A stretch of DNA of 64,000 bases from Siphonodentalium dalli (GCA_032622095.1 CP136068.1:117911509-117975508); one strand, 5' to 3'; positions 32,701-45,957 are shown, counted from the stretch's first letter. The notes: generated by a model not told the origin, from the letters alone. Program-made: numbers and translations.

Positions 32701-32876
32701 TATCGCACCATGCGTAAAGTGTCGGCGGACGAACGACGAGTGGTCAATCCAGACGTCGAAACTATGTGTACCATACTATGGTATGTGTTCACATAAAAAC
32801 AAGTTGAATGAGTCAAAGTAGGATCTCATGAATCAAAACATGTTTATGTAATTGAGTTGCACATTAAATTAAACTT

Positions 32877-33157
32877 TGAAGGGGTACTGTACAGTAAATC
32901 CGGTTATTTATGGGACCGTCTTTTATACTCAACAAAATATATGCAACAAATTAATGAATTTGAGCCATGGATTAGTGCAATATACACTCATGAAAATGAA
33001 TTTATGACTGGAATTCATTTTCATCATTTTGCATCGTTCATAGAGCATATTTTGTACAAATCCATGGCTCAAATTCATTCATTAGTTGCATATATTCTGT
33101 CGAGTATAAAAGAAGATGGTCCCATAAATGGCCGGATTTAGTGTACAGTACCCCTTT
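32877..33157. mobile_element. H5 fold-back MITE (copy 1)
   Basis: Ends AAGGGGTACTGTACAGTAAAT and its complement; arms of about 120 bp with ATGAATTTGAGCCATGGATT paired with AATCCATGGCTCAAATTCAT. Confidence 0.85.
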
Positions 33158-33368
33158 AACTTTCATAGATGTTGTGCAAGCTAATCCAACAGATATTTTC
33201 ATGGAAGAATAAAACTTGGTTACACTAGTTTGTGGTAATTCATATATCATATTTAAATGCAATAGCTAGCTATCATGGTTATAATTGGGATATGCCAGAC
33301 CTGGTTAAGCAAAATCGATCACATTCTATCTGGATGGGTGATAAGAATTCTGGGTATCGACAACATTG

Positions 33369-33421
33369 TTAACCCCTTCATGATGGGAGCTGCGCTGGTG
33401 CAGCATTAAGAACCCTGTTAA
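33369..33421 (+). mobile_element. Short TTAA-bounded H1-type end fragment (copy 1)
   Basis: TTAACCCCTTCATGATGGGA to AACCCTGTTAA: an H1 left end with the hairpins deleted. Confidence 0.55.
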
Positions 33422-34273
33422 CATCAACAGTTCATACCATATTTCATTAAAATCCTATAACTCATAGCTTTAATAATCAGGTGTATGGACAACAGAGCCC
33501 ATTATTTCTAGATAAATGGAGGATAATTCTGGAAAAGAAAATGCAAACAAAGTCATTAGAAAGCACTTAGATTGTGACCATACATACCAAATTTCATTCC
33601 GATACAATTACCCATGACTGAGATACTTACGCTGACTGACAAATTAGACATTATTTCCAGAAACAAAGAAGGATAACTCTAGAATAGAATAATTAAACCT
33701 CATTGGGCACTCTTTAAAGCACTCCGGATGTCAAACCTCCATACCAAATTTCATTGAGAACAAATGAACCATGACTCAGATATCTGCACGGAAGGACAAA
33801 AAACCCAAGATTTCTTGGATAACTTTAGAATGGAAAATACCAACAACTCCTCTCAAAAGCAGGCATGATACAAAATTTCATTCAGATACGAAAAGCAATG
33901 GCTGAGATATATGCTCGGATGGACAGAGGCAGACGAACAATCCAGTATATATAGTTTTCTACTAAAAGTGGTGATATCATGAATGGAATGGGTTCCTGGG
34001 TGGAGCAGTATAACAATCTTGTGATGGGTATAACTAAAAAAAGTAAATCACCAGATGACTTTAATATAACCTCCAATATCAAATATAATTAAATAAAAAT
34101 ATAAAAATAATTAATTCCAGAAAATCATTACATTTACAAAATACATGTATGTATCATAAATCATAAAAAGAACATGATTCAACATTCAATGATGTGAAAC
34201 TTGATATAAGTACATGTATACATTGTTGAGCATTACAGTTCACAATAGGGGAGCACTTTGTAACCAGGTCTCT

Positions 34274-34715
34274 CGCATCCTCAAGCCTGAGTTTAGAGTG
34301 CCTGCCATTTGCAGAATGAGGTCCCCAGAGGGTGAATTTAGTGACCCATAGCGGGCTGGCATCACTAAATTCACCCTCTGGGGACCTCCATCTGCTATGG
34401 GAGACATAGACTCAGATTGAACTTCCCAAATGGTCAATATTGTGATGTACACCCATTGGGAACCTCGATTATGCAATATGTCGTCTGCCAATTTGGGGAT
34501 ATAGAGAAACTAAACTAAAAAAGATAATAGAATCTTTGTGAAGAAGTTTCCATAGAAATTTGATGAAGAAACTTTGCAGAGAAGATGAGGCCTAAGCAGA
34601 ATGAGGTCCCCAGAGGGTGAATTTAGTGATGCTAGCCCGCTATGCAGGATAGCATCACTAAATTCACCCTCTGGGGACCTCATTCTGCAAATGACAGGCA
34701 CGCTAAACTCAGGCT
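34274..34715. mobile_element. H2 MITE (copy 1), near-matching 8-bp flanks
   Basis: CAAGCCTGAGTTTAGAGTGC and complement. Flanks CGCATCCT and CACATCCT match at 7 of 8. Two hairpins around a 200-bp spacer. Confidence 0.85.
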
Positions 34716-34777
34716 TTCACATCCTGCACTCAACTATAAGGTCAAACAAACTTAAAGTTTCCCAGGCATTGTCCCTC

Positions 34778-34840
34778 TTAACCCTTTCAGTGCCAAGTCC
34801 GATTTTTGTATCAACCCATATACCCTGTGCCAATGCATTG
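34778..34840 (+). mobile_element. H1 MITE left end, truncated at the duplication junction
   Basis: TTAACCCTTTCAGTGCCAAG to CCAATGCATT, where copy 2 of the 6-kb duplication begins. Confidence 0.85.
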
Positions 34841-34892
34841 TTGATTATAATTAAATAAAATATTACAATTCGCTGCAGTCACCAAGTAGACA

Positions 34893-35099
34893 TACAGTAA
34901 TGCTCTAAGTAATCGACTTCTTAACCACAGCAGAATTATGGGTAACTTTTCAGGAAATATGGCTTGTTGCCATTCATCGGAAAGCTCTCAGGGAGAGCTT
35001 TCCGATGAATGGCAACAAGCCATATTTCCGACTAAATCCTGAAAAGTTACCCATAATTCTGCTGTGGTTAAGAAGTCGATTACTTAGAGCATTACTGTA
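34893..35099. mobile_element. H3 MITE (copy 2)
   Basis: As 29017-29233 but lacking ATTTAGTCGG from the left arm. Confidence 0.9.
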
Positions 35100-35316
35100 T
35101 ACTTAGAAACTACACTGAGAAACAATTTTTTTTTTTTATGCAGTAACAATACAATTTAGAGATTTTGTTCGAAAACATTTTCCCTTTGATTAAATTAAAT
35201 GCATTTTAATTAGGGAACTTCTTAATTGTTCAATAAAGTTAATGATGTTATTTGCTTCTAGTTGTTCTTTTAGTATTGCTACAATAATGTTGCCAAACGT
35301 GACAAAAAAGCTTGGA

Positions 35317-35721
35317 TATAGTGTGTCTGACATTTGCAGAATGATGTCCCCAGAGGGAGAGTTTAGTGACGCTATCACGCACAGCAGGCTAGCATCACCA
35401 AATTCACCCTCTGGTAATCTCATTCTGCTTAGGCCTCAACATCTATTGGAGACATGATTAGATTGAAGTCCCCCAGTTGAAGTTAGTAATGTTCACCAAT
35501 TTAGTAATGTTCACCAATTAGTCAGCTCATTTATGCAATTTATCTTCTGCAAATTAGGGGATATAGAAACTGAACAGAAGGGAAAAAGCAACTAAAACAA
35601 TGTTAATTTGAGACTACAGATACTTCCCAGAAGAGGAGGCCTACTGTGTGGGATAGCGTCATTAAATTCACCCTCTTGGGACCTCATTCTGCAAATGTCA
35701 GACACACTATATCCAGGCTTG
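35317..35721. mobile_element. H2 MITE (copy 2)
   Basis: Counterpart of 29444-29836 with a small internal repeat of TTAGTAATGTTCACCAA. Confidence 0.8.
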
Positions 35722-35765
35722 ACAATGTAGCTATACATGACAAACTCAAGTACAATCCATAACAT

Positions 35766-36059
35766 TAGCTGGCTAGCTGCACTGTGGCGGTAGTTGTTGA
35801 CAGAACAATAGCTGGCTAGCTGCACTGTGGCGGTAGTTGTTGACAAAAAAATAGCTGGCTAGCTGCACTGTGGCAGTAGTTGTTGACAGAACAATAGCTG
35901 GCTAGCTGCACTGTGGCGGTAGTTGACAAAAAAATAGCTGGCTAGCTGCACTGTGGCAGTAGTTGTTGACAGAACAATAGCTGGCTAGCTGCACTGTGGC
36001 GGTAGTTGTTGACAGAACAATAGCTGGTTAGCTGCACTGTGGCGGTAGTTGTTGACAGG
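35766..36059 (+). repeat. Minisatellite, 7 units of about 43 bp
   Basis: Units alternate between spacers ACAGAACAAT and ACAAAAAAAT. The fourth unit lacks GTT. The last unit has the same GGTTAGC change as the last unit in copy 1. Confidence 0.95.
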
Positions 36060-36989
36060 TCTGCAAATCCCATTGATAACCATAATAGCAACCACCAACG
36101 TGCTAGGCGCATGTGAATGATGACGTCATATCATTTTTTCTATATTTTCTATAGTAAAGAGCCAAATTCCGGTGGCGTGTACGTTTTTTGTGTGAAATTG
36201 ACACGTGACTTCCGGTTAGCAACTGTCTGGATATTGTAAAACTGCGGAATCGGCAATGGACCAACAAGATTAAAATAATTGTCAACTTCACAACTTCTGA
36301 AGAATTCCAATTTTGTTAGTCAGCTTCAAACTCCATACAGCGCCCTCTACTTTATCACTGCGATGTATCTGAGCGGGGCGATCTGTTACATAAATTATTC
36401 GTAGCATTATGTCGCCGATCAAAAGCAAATTTGGGGCACGGTGTGTGTGGTTGCTCCACTACGTCTCACGTATGATTCATATTAGTCATATTCAGCTACC
36501 AGTACTACTCTAGTTAAATATGAATTATCTCTTCCAAAATACATTTTATACAGATTCCGGGGTTTAAAATAATAAACGAGTCGAAGACACCTGTCTGAAA
36601 ACGATTAAATCAATTATTATTGATTTTATATCAATATTTTCTTTTACAATGCGATAATCAATTGGGACATTTCATTGTTACTATTTTTAGAACAGACCAT
36701 TATGAAACTTTCAGGTTATCTCAGATTGATATTGACTTCTTCCGCTTGCTATGCTCCAAACATTTTCGCAAGATGTTCCAAATTGATTGCATGTATTATA
36801 CCAGTAAATCTATATCTATTTGCGAATGTCTGTCTGTCTGTGTTTTATAGAAATTCACGGGGGACCATCTACATAGCATCAAAGGTGTCTTAAGAGGGGT
36901 AACTTTTTTACGAGAAAGATAATGGTGCAGGTTAGAATTTTCTAAAGTGATGCCGTTGTTTTCAGGAACAGTGAAGGGGAGGGGCAGAA

Positions 36990-38035
36990 ATTTGTTTTTG
37001 TCGCCGATTGCCACCAAACTGATATGACTGACTTGATATGGGGAATAGATTGGTGTGGTTTAAATATGTCAAACATGCCACCGTTTGAGTCAGGGATGCA
37101 TGGAAGGGGAGAGGGGGACCAGAATTGTTAAAAATAATTTTGGGGCCGATTTCCACCAAATTGATACACATTCTTCTCCATGATACAGCATGATACAAGG
37201 AATCTAATTGTGTGATTTAAAGACTCCAAATTGGTGTCATTTGGGTGAGAGATGGGCACTAAATTTTATAATAATTTGTTTAGTCACCGAATGCCGCCAA
37301 ACTTATATATATAATCATCCCCATGGTATCAGGAGTCTAATGGTGTGATTTAAAGCTGTCAAAAGTGGCATCATTCAAGTCTGGGATGCACTGAAGAGGA
37401 AAGGGGCATACATATTTTTAGCGCCGATTTCCACCAAATTGATACAAATTCTTATCCATGCTACGAGGAATCTAATCGTGTGATTTAGATACGCCAAAAT
37501 GATGCTGTTCAGGTGAGAGATGGGGTGGGAACTCAATTTGATAAGAATTTGTTAAAGCGTCAATTAGCACCAAATTTATAAATAATCATCTCCATGATAT
37601 CAGGAGTCTCATTTTGTGGTTTAAAGATGCCAAAAATGGGGCCATTCGAGTCGGGAGGGGGGGGGGGGTGCATAGAGGGAGAGGGACACAAAAATTGATA
37701 AACAATATGTTTAGCACCGATTTCCACCAAATTGATACATATTCTTCTCCGTGATGCAAAGAATCTAATCGTGTTGTTTAAATACGCTAAATTGGTGTGT
37801 TTGGATGAGAGACATGGGGGCACTAAATTTTATACAAATTTGTATACTCGCCAATTTTAAATATATTTATCTCCATAATGAGTCTAAGAGTGTGGTTTGA
37901 AGATGTCAGAAGTGGCACCGCTTGAGTCAGAGACAGGGATGGTAGGGTCACCAAAACTAATATATATGTCAGTGCCAATTTCCAACAAATTCGAACATGT
38001 TCTTCTCCAATGATACAAGATATAAAATCTTGTGG
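36990..38035 (+). repeat. 140-bp tandem repeat, about 8 units (copy 2)
   Basis: Unit starts near 37002, 37145, 37275, 37423, 37556, 37716, 37848 and 37979, with alternating subtypes. The 37358-38027 stretch is missing in copy 1. Confidence 0.75.
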
Positions 38036-38475
38036 GTTAAGGACTCCACATTTGGTGTCTATATTTACAAATATCTATATCTGTCTGTTTCTATATAACT
38101 TCACAGGGACCATCTAGATGACACCAAAGATGTCCAATACAGGTAACTTTTTACGAGGAAGATTTATCTGCACCCCCCCCCCCCCCACTAAATTAATACA
38201 CTTTCTTCTCTAATGATACGATGAATTGAATCAAATTTTGTGCCTCTTGGGTCATGGATGACGAGAGGAGGTGCACTAGCACTGATAAGGTTGATTTATT
38301 TGACGATAGCCACCAAAGTTACATAAAGTCATCTCCCAGGCCATCTCAATATCGTTCTATGAAGTTTTTTGTGTTCAAATTTCACAATCTCGACAAATTA
38401 AGTCGAACAATTATATCTTCTCAACTGTCATATTTATATGGGGATGGGAATCAGGTCATTCATATACATGTAGCT

Positions 38476-38582
38476 GAGAGCTTTCCAATGAATGGCAACA
38501 TGCCATATTTCCAACTAAATCCTGAAAAATTACCCATAATTCTGCTGTGGTTAAGGAGTCGATTATTTAGGGCATTACTGTA
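38476..38582 (+). mobile_element. Right half of an H3 MITE (copy 2)
   Basis: Counterpart of 31723-31831. Confidence 0.8.
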
Positions 38583-38756
38583 TTATATCCAGATATGGCT
38601 ACTGTTATTATCTGGCTATTGTAGTTAAGGTAATTTCTAATTTCAACCTTGTCACTTTTTTTTCTGACTACTGTACCTAACGAGAGCCCGATCATGATCG
38701 ACAGATGTTTAACCCATACCTTGGCGATAGTGATCAGCTATTTTCAGTTTGGACGC

Positions 38757-39450
38757 GAAAATCCATAAGCCATAACTCCGTTAAAAAAAAAATGGATCAA
38801 ACCCAAATTCGAGCTCTATCTGTATATTAATTGGGCTGAGAACTCATACCAAATTTACATACATCTCAATAAAAATGAGATATATCAAATGAAAGATATT
38901 TCTACTAAGTATCAGGAATGTTGAGAAGGGTTCTCTCTTAGAGCTAACTGATATCACAGGTAATTAATTGTAAGCTGCTATGGTTATATATTGTAAGCAT
39001 ACAAATCTCAAATCTGTTAAATTCTTAGTTAAAAAGGGGCCATAACTCTGGTATAAAAAACAGGATCTAACCCATATTCAAACTCGATCTGTATTTTGAG
39101 TTGAGAAACTCACATACCAAATTCGGTTCCTATCAGATGAATACTGGTTGATTTATCGAAGCATGCATGAATTATATGTCAAAGGGCCATAACTCCATTA
39201 AAAATAATCTGATCAAATTCGAACTCGAACTGTATTTTAGGTGTAGAAACTCGCATACCAAATTTGGTTGTCATCAGATAAATTATTTTTTTAGTTATCG
39301 TAGCATCCGTGAATTCTAAGTCGAAAAAGGGCCATAACTCCCTAAAAAAAACTCGGATCAAACCCATATTCGAACTCGATCTGTAATTTGGTCTGAGAAA
39401 CTCATATAAAAAATTTGGTTCTGATCAGTTAGAAAATGTTCGAGTTATCG
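38757..39450 (+). repeat. CCATAACTC degenerate repeat, four units (copy 2)
   Basis: Counterpart of 32020-32700, with small indels such as a GCATGCAT duplication near 39160. Confidence 0.75.
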
Positions 39451-39623
39451 CACCATGCGTAAAGTGTCGGCGGACGAACGACAAGTGGTCAATCCAGACG
39501 TCGAAACTATGTGTACCATACTATGGTATGTGTTCACATAAAAACAAGTTGAATGAGTCAAAGTAGGATCTCATGAATCAAAACATGTTTATGTAATTGA
39601 GTTGCACATTAAACTAAACTTTG

Positions 39624-39902
39624 AAGGGGTACTGTACACTAAATCCGGTTATTTATGGGACCGTCTTTTATACTCAACAAAATATATGCAACAAATTAAT
39701 GAATTTGAGCCATGGATTAGTGCAATATACACTCATGAAAATGAATTTATGACTGGAATTCATTTTCATCATTTTGCATCGTTCATAGAGCATATTTTGT
39801 ACAAATCCATGGCTCAAATTCATTCATTAGTTGCATATATTCTGTTGAGTATAAAAGAAGATGGTCCCATAAATGGCCGGATTTAGTGTACAGTACCCCT
39901 TT
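39624..39902. mobile_element. H5 fold-back MITE (copy 2)
   Basis: Nearly identical to 32877-33157. Confidence 0.85.
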
Positions 39903-41034
39903 AACTTTCATAGATGTTGTGCAAGCTAATCCAACAGATATTTTCATGGAACTTGATGGAAGAATAAAACTTGGTTACACTAGTTTGTGGTAATTCATAT
40001 ATCATATTTAAATGCAATAGCTAGCTATCATGGTTATAATTGGGATATGCCAGACCTGGTTAAGCAAAATCGATCACATTCTATCTGGATGGGTGATAAG
40101 AATTCTGGGTATCGACAACATTGTTAACCCCTTCATGATGGGAGCTGCGCTGGTGCAGCATTAAGAACCCTGTTAACATCAACAGTTCAATACCATATTT
40201 CATTAAAATCCTATAACTCATAGCTTTAATAATCAGGTGTATGGACAACAGAGCCCATTATTTCTAGATAAATGGAGGATAATTCTGGAAAAGAAAATGC
40301 AAACAAAGTCATTAGAAAGCACTCAGATTGTGACCATACATACCAAATTTCATTCCGATACAATTACCCATGACTGAGATACTTACGCTGACTGACAAAT
40401 TAGACATTATTTCCAGAAACAAAGAAGGATAACTCTAGAATAGAATAATTAAACCTCATTGGGCACTCTTTAAAGCACTCCGGATGTCAAAACTCCATAC
40501 CAAATTTCATTGAGAACAAATGAACCATGACTCAGATATCTGCACGGAAGGACAAAAAACCCAAGATTTCTTGGATAACTTTAGAATGGAAAATACCAAC
40601 AACTCCTCTCGAAAGCAGTCTGAGTCATGATACAAAATTTCATTCAGATACGAAAAGCAATGGCTGAGATATATGCTCGGATGGACAGAGGCAGACGAAC
40701 AATCCAGTATATATAGTTTTCTACTAAAAGTGGTGCATATCATGAATGGAATGGGTTCCTGGGTGGAGCAGTATAACAATCTTGTCATGGGTATAACTAA
40801 AAAAAATAAATCACCAGATGACTTTAATATAACCTCCAATATCAAATATAATTAAATAAAAATATAAAAATAATTCCAGAAAATCATTACATTTACAAAA
40901 TACATGTATGTATCATAAATCATAAAAAGAACATGATTCAACATTCAATGATGTGAAACTTGATATAAGTATACATTGTTGAGCATTACAGTTCACAATA
41001 GGGGAGCACTTTGTAACCAGGTCTCTCGCATCCT

Positions 41035-41475
41035 CAAGCCTGAGTTTAGCTGCCATTTGCAGAATGAGGTCCCCAGAGGGTGAATTTAGTGACCCATAGC
41101 GGGCTGGCATCACTAAATTCACCCTCTGGGGACCTCATTCTGCATCTGCTATGGGAGACATAGACTCAGATTGAACTTCCCAAATGGTCAATATTGTGAT
41201 GTACACCCATTGGGAACCTCGATTATGCAATATGTCGTCTGCCAATTTGGGGATATAGAGAAACTAAACTAAAAAAGATAATAGAATCTTTGTGAAGAAG
41301 TTTCCATAGAAATTTGATGAAGAAACTTTGCAGAGAAGATGAGGCCTAAGCAGAATGAGGTCCCCAGAGGGCGAATTTAGTGATGCTAGCCCGCTATGCA
41401 GGATAGCATCACTAAATTCACCCTCTGGGGACCTCATTCTGCAAATGACAGGCACGCTAAACTCAGGCTTTCACA
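41035..41475. mobile_element. H2 MITE (copy 2)
   Basis: Counterpart of 34274-34715. This copy keeps CATTCTGCATCTGC, which copy 1 has shortened. Confidence 0.85.
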
Positions 41476-41531
41476 TCCTGCACTCAACTATAAGGTCAAA
41501 CAAACTTAAAGTTTCCCAGGCATTGTCCCTC

Positions 41532-41750
41532 TTAACCCTTTCAGTGCCAAGTCCGATTTTTGTATCAACCCATATACCCTGTGCCAATGCATTCTCTTAT
41601 ATATGCGAGTCGACCATAGGTCTCCTCGCATATATAAGAGAATGCATTGGCCTAACAATTTTTCATCATTTGTTATTATTTTTTACAATTTTAATAATTT
41701 TTTCTTATATTGTTTAACAGACTTATTTTGTAGGTTTAGTGCCAGGGAAT
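41532..41750. mobile_element. H1 MITE, CCCTTTCAGTGCCAAG type, right end eroded
   Basis: TTAA left edge and a full H1 hairpin (41583-41651). The right TIR is reduced to TAGTGCCAGG. Confidence 0.8.
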
Positions 41751-42109
41751 CTTACGTTTTTCATGGACATCAAAATTATTACTATGAATACTTGGTGATA
41801 GTTTTGAGTTATAACATGCCCCTAAGGTTTTATCCTGTTTGTTTTTAAATTTGCTATAGCATGCTTAAGCATATCCAAAAGAAATTCAACCCAAAAATAT
41901 AGCCCACTGGGTGAATTTTATGGCCCCACCGAAAATAAAAATTTCTAATCATCCTTCCGCTCAGCTTCACAATGCAATACATGTCCACAAGGTCTGTTCA
42001 TTGCCAACCATAAATTTAGCTAGACACATTTCAACTTGTGTTTGATATTTGATATTTTCCTTTGTTATTTCTGATTTTAAAGATTTCTGTTTGTCTTTTT
42101 AAAACTATG
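41751..42109. other. No gene seen
   Basis: AT-rich spacer. Confidence 0.4.
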
Positions 42110-42181
42110 TACAGTAATGCCCTAAATAATTGACATAATTCTGCTGTGGTTAAGGAGTCGATTATTTAGGGCATTACTGTA
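42110..42181. mobile_element. H3 MITE, internally deleted
   Basis: TA edges, 72 bp. The left arm is shorter than the right. Confidence 0.85.
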
Positions 42182-42304
42182 CTTGTATTCTACAACAGAC
42201 TGTTCAATTACAAATTGCATTAACACTTATTCATAAAAAAAACACACAACAATATTTTTGATACTTCTTGAGTAAACTCATAAAAACCTGCCTGCTGGAA
42301 AATT

Positions 42305-42655
42305 TTGGTTTGTGTGCCTGTCATTTGCTTAGGCGTCATCTTCCAGGAAATATCTATAGTCTCAAATTAACATTGTTTTTAGTTACTTTTTCCCTTTTTT
42401 GAAGTTTCTATATCCCCTAATTTGCAGAAGATAAATTGCATAATCGAGGTGACTATTAAAAGGGTGAATATCACCAACTTCAACTGGGGAACTTCAATCT
42501 GATCCTAGGTTTCCCATAGCAGATGAGGCCATGCAAAATGAGGTCCCCAGAGGGTGATAGTGATGCTAGTCCGCTAAGCGGGATAGCATCACAAAATTCA
42601 CCCTCTGGTGACCTCATTCTGCAAATGACAGAATCACTACACTCAGACTTGGTTG
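42305..42655. mobile_element. H2 MITE, left hairpin lost
   Basis: GTGTGCCTGTCATTTGC on the left, one full hairpin at about 42530-42622, and ATGACAG on the right. Confidence 0.75.
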
Positions 42656-42865
42656 TGAAAACAACACTGGGTAAATGGCTATACTAAACTATTACTAATG
42701 TGCAATAGATAACCCTTTATAAAGAAATTCATGAAAATTTGCCACGTAATTTTTCCAGCAGTGTGAACGAAACCACAGTCCTGCCACATTCGGTGGTTGT
42801 ATAAATTGTATACTTACTATTTTTAACATATGTCGACTCAATTGAATACGAGTGTATTTTTGACT

Positions 42866-42966
42866 AATCCATGGCTCAAATTCATTCATTTATTACATAT
42901 ATTCTGTTGATTATAAAAGGAGATGGTCTCATAAATGGTCAGATTTAGTGTACAATACCCCTTATA
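42866..42966 (+). mobile_element. H5 MITE right-half fragment
   Basis: AATCCATGGCTCAAATTCAT to ACAATACCCCTT, diverged from the two H5 copies. Confidence 0.7.
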
Positions 42967-43955
42967 ACATAAAAACTTGAATTAAAACCTTGCTCAAAAA
43001 TCTAATAATTTGGTGATTGGCTACATAGTAATCAATACCATTTGTTTTTCAAATGAAATCACTTTAAATTAAAGTAGAAGATGCAATGTCAGATGATATT
43101 AACAGATCTAAAAATTGCTATGAATGAACCATTTAAGGACTGGTTTATGGCATATATTTTACCCCTGAGTTAGTAAAAGTATTGTGCTAAATTTAACACA
43201 GCACTGTTTCACAACTGTCGACCAATCAAAAGCTGTAAAGACTGGCTGAGGTAAAATATAATAGTTTAGTAAAGTAGCATATACATATAGTTATATACTT
43301 TATGACAGACAATTTATTATGCATCTAACTTTCAGATACAGAAACTTATTAAAATAACTTGAAAACAAATTTGTTTGAATTGTTTTCATCTGAAGAAGCA
43401 TTGAAGGGCTACTTGATAACACTGTTTTTCATTTGAGACATTTTTAGAAAAGATCTATTCAATATTGAAAAAAGTTGAAAAAAGAAACACTGTTGACGAG
43501 TCACAGCATACTAGTAATATTATAAGAGTAAAGACACGATTCTACAGAACCTAATTCTGCTTACTGCTCATTATAATTCTGATAATTCTGAAAGAAATCA
43601 GGTTGAATTACAACAGAAATAATTTAATGGACGATTGGGGTGTAAATCAATTTTGACCATACAAACTGATTGTAGAACTGCACTTTTTAAAGTTGATGAC
43701 TTTCCACTTTGCACTCAGACTGGGATATTTGGCATTGAAATTGGATCACGTTGGTATGCATCTAAAACCCAAGTTGTAAATTGGTTTCTGAGTATGTTGA
43801 CTCATAATTAGAGCTATTCAGGGTTCCAGACCAATTTTTATGAAACCTTGTTTTACTTTTTATTTAACTTCTAGTGTAGCATGTTTGGAACAAGAAGTGA
43901 TACAAGAAAGTCTATTTTGTTTGATATTGAATTTTCTATGCATTTATTTCATACA
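42967..43955. other. No gene seen
   Basis: AT-rich intergenic sequence with no recognisable peptide or repeat structure. Confidence 0.45.
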
Positions 43956-44145
43956 GTTTCGATGTTTTAGAGGGAAACCAACAAATATTTTGTAACACTA
44001 ACAAAATGATTTTCTTTGTTATTTATTGGTCCAGTTTACGACATGTTTTTTTAACAGAACAAAGCAGAAAATGATATTAAATTAGACTAGTTATGTTGTT
44101 GTAATATGAGGTCTGGAACCATGAGTGCATCTTTAATACTACTGA
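43956..44145 (+). repeat. Dispersed repeat, copy 1
   Basis: Shares TTTCGATRTTTTAGAGGGA, GGTCCAGTTTAC, AACAGAAYAAAGCAGAA and TGAGTGCATCTTT in order with 61279-61475. Confidence 0.7.
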
Positions 44146-44763
44146 AACAAGCAAAAATAAATAGATGTATGTACATACATAGTTGATATCACATTTTCTT
44201 GCTTTCCCAGAGCAAGGTAAGAAGTAAACATGCCCAACAAGCAGGCTGGTCAAGAAATTTGTGGGCATAAATCAATCCATCAATTGGATCATGCACATCT
44301 TTACACAGCAAATTGTGCTATTATGGAGTTGTGTGCTTCATGTGTTGCATTAAATGTTAAAGAACAACATTCAATGTAGTTGAGTTTGTTTTATTGAAAG
44401 GTATAACACTGTGTTGTTGGGCAAGCTAAATCGGTTCACAATAAATGTGCTCAAACGGCAGCAGCGACGTGACATACCCCTCAATAAAACACTCAAACTA
44501 CACTGCTTTTCCCTTATCAATTTCCTCAAACTTTGCTGAATCTATTTCTGAAATATGTCTGCAGGTAGGATATTATACCATGCTGCACAGTAAGTTAGCC
44601 CAATAATCTACCTGTGAATTATTGATCGATTTGCCTGTACAAAAAACATACCCAGTTTAATATTCTATTTATGCATTTAGTCATATAGGTCAACAAGATG
44701 TGACGTCGGTTCATGTTGTGGTGTGTTTTATTGGGATATGAATTGCATGATCCATTTTGCAGT
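44146..44763. other. No gene seen
   Basis: AT-rich intergenic sequence. Confidence 0.4.
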
Positions 44764-45035
44764 TTAACCCTTTACCCAACAGAAGGGCCCTGTGCCAATG
44801 CATTTTTTTTTAGGCCAATGCATTCTCTTATATATGCGAGGCGACCTATGGTCGACTCGCATATATAAGAGAATGCATTGGCAAAGGGCATAACTGTAAC
44901 TATCACAATGTGGTCAAGGAGCCGGTTCCAATGATATCCATATTTGTATGGTTCTATTGAGACAGACCGAAGATATTTTAGGCTGTTGAAGCTTTATTTG
45001 GCCGGTTTTGGCCGGTTTGTTGGGTAAAGGGTTAA
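44764..45035. mobile_element. H1 MITE, CCCTTTACCCAACA type, left hairpin deleted
   Basis: TTAA edges. GCCAATGCATTTTTTTTT jumps directly to the second hairpin, a deletion between the arms. Confidence 0.85.
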
Positions 45036-45957
45036 CACACACAGGTTAAGTAAAGAAAATATTGCAAAATTGTCAACCTGAAGCTAGCAAGGTATGGGGC
45101 TTCAGAAGCGAGATTTCACCAATGTTAATACTTGGATGTATGCCAAGGTGATGGCAGAAGAATGGCACCTTAGGCCTTGTGTGATATACCTACAATATTC
45201 CACAAATGACATGACCTGTTGACTTCGATGGTTTGGTATTTATGACATTTTATATGTCCGATAAACATCTACTATTTGACATAAAATGATTTCAGTTCCA
45301 TGCATTAATCTCATGTTTGAAGATTTTGTTATGAAAAGTTTTATTCAATATTCGACGCCGACATCATCTACAAAGTTTGTACTCAACATATTTTCGTATG
45401 GAATGTGTGTACAGAACATCTTCCTATGAAATCAGCTGAGATACAGTATTGGAATGATTTATCAGTAACAGTTATATCACGAAATTTTAAAGCCCCTGCA
45501 AAGTCAATTTCCCCATTTCTCAGGACGAAACAATATGAAATCCATGTGCGTGTATTTATATTTTATTATTTATTTCCGGGGCAAACATGACTAGCTCTGG
45601 GTCCCTGGCCATTGTTTCCCAACAGACATCTGTAAAAAGTTAGTTTACAGATTCTCTTCTGAGTGATTTATTTCATCATAAATCACCTTTTTTTTTTACT
45701 GTGATCACAGTCTCAATCCACCAAGTGTTCAAAATTTGAACTGGGAAACGGGTCTGTTCAATCTCCAATTCTGCACATGTTTGTATAAAAGACATACTGC
45801 AATTATTTTCGTACAGATTAAAACTTTGTTCGACAGATAGAATGCAAGTAAATAAGTTGTGCACGCCTGGTTTTGGGACCCTGCACGCGGGCCTGAGAAA
45901 TGGGTAATTGACTTTGCATGGCATAAGGCACACAGTGTTAAACCTTTCTTTACTAAT
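45036..45957. other. No gene seen
   Basis: Open frames at 45405 and 45676 lack any family motif or splice support. Confidence 0.45.

Larger units (their letters stand above)
28965..34840 (+). repeat. Large direct tandem duplication, copy 1 (5876 bp)
   Basis: Begins TTGATTATAATTAAATAAAA and ends inside an H1 arm (CCAATGCATT). The same order of components recurs in copy 2: H3, H2, minisatellite, 140-bp repeats, half H3, CCATAACTC repeats, H5, H2, H1. It lacks about 670 bp present in copy 2 between GATTTAAA and ATCTTGTGGG at about 31265. Confidence 0.95.
34841..41593 (+). repeat. Large direct tandem duplication, copy 2 (6753 bp)
   Basis: Starts directly at the end of copy 1, with the H1 hairpin of copy 1 cut at the junction. 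The end at 41593 continues into an intact H1 hairpin. Differences from copy 1 are scattered substitutions, five extra minisatellite units and a retained 670-bp repeat stretch. Confidence 0.95.

Noticed and set aside
32857-33141. 94-codon frame seen twice (also near 39602)
   Set aside because: It is the H5 palindrome read through; both strands are open because the arms are complementary.
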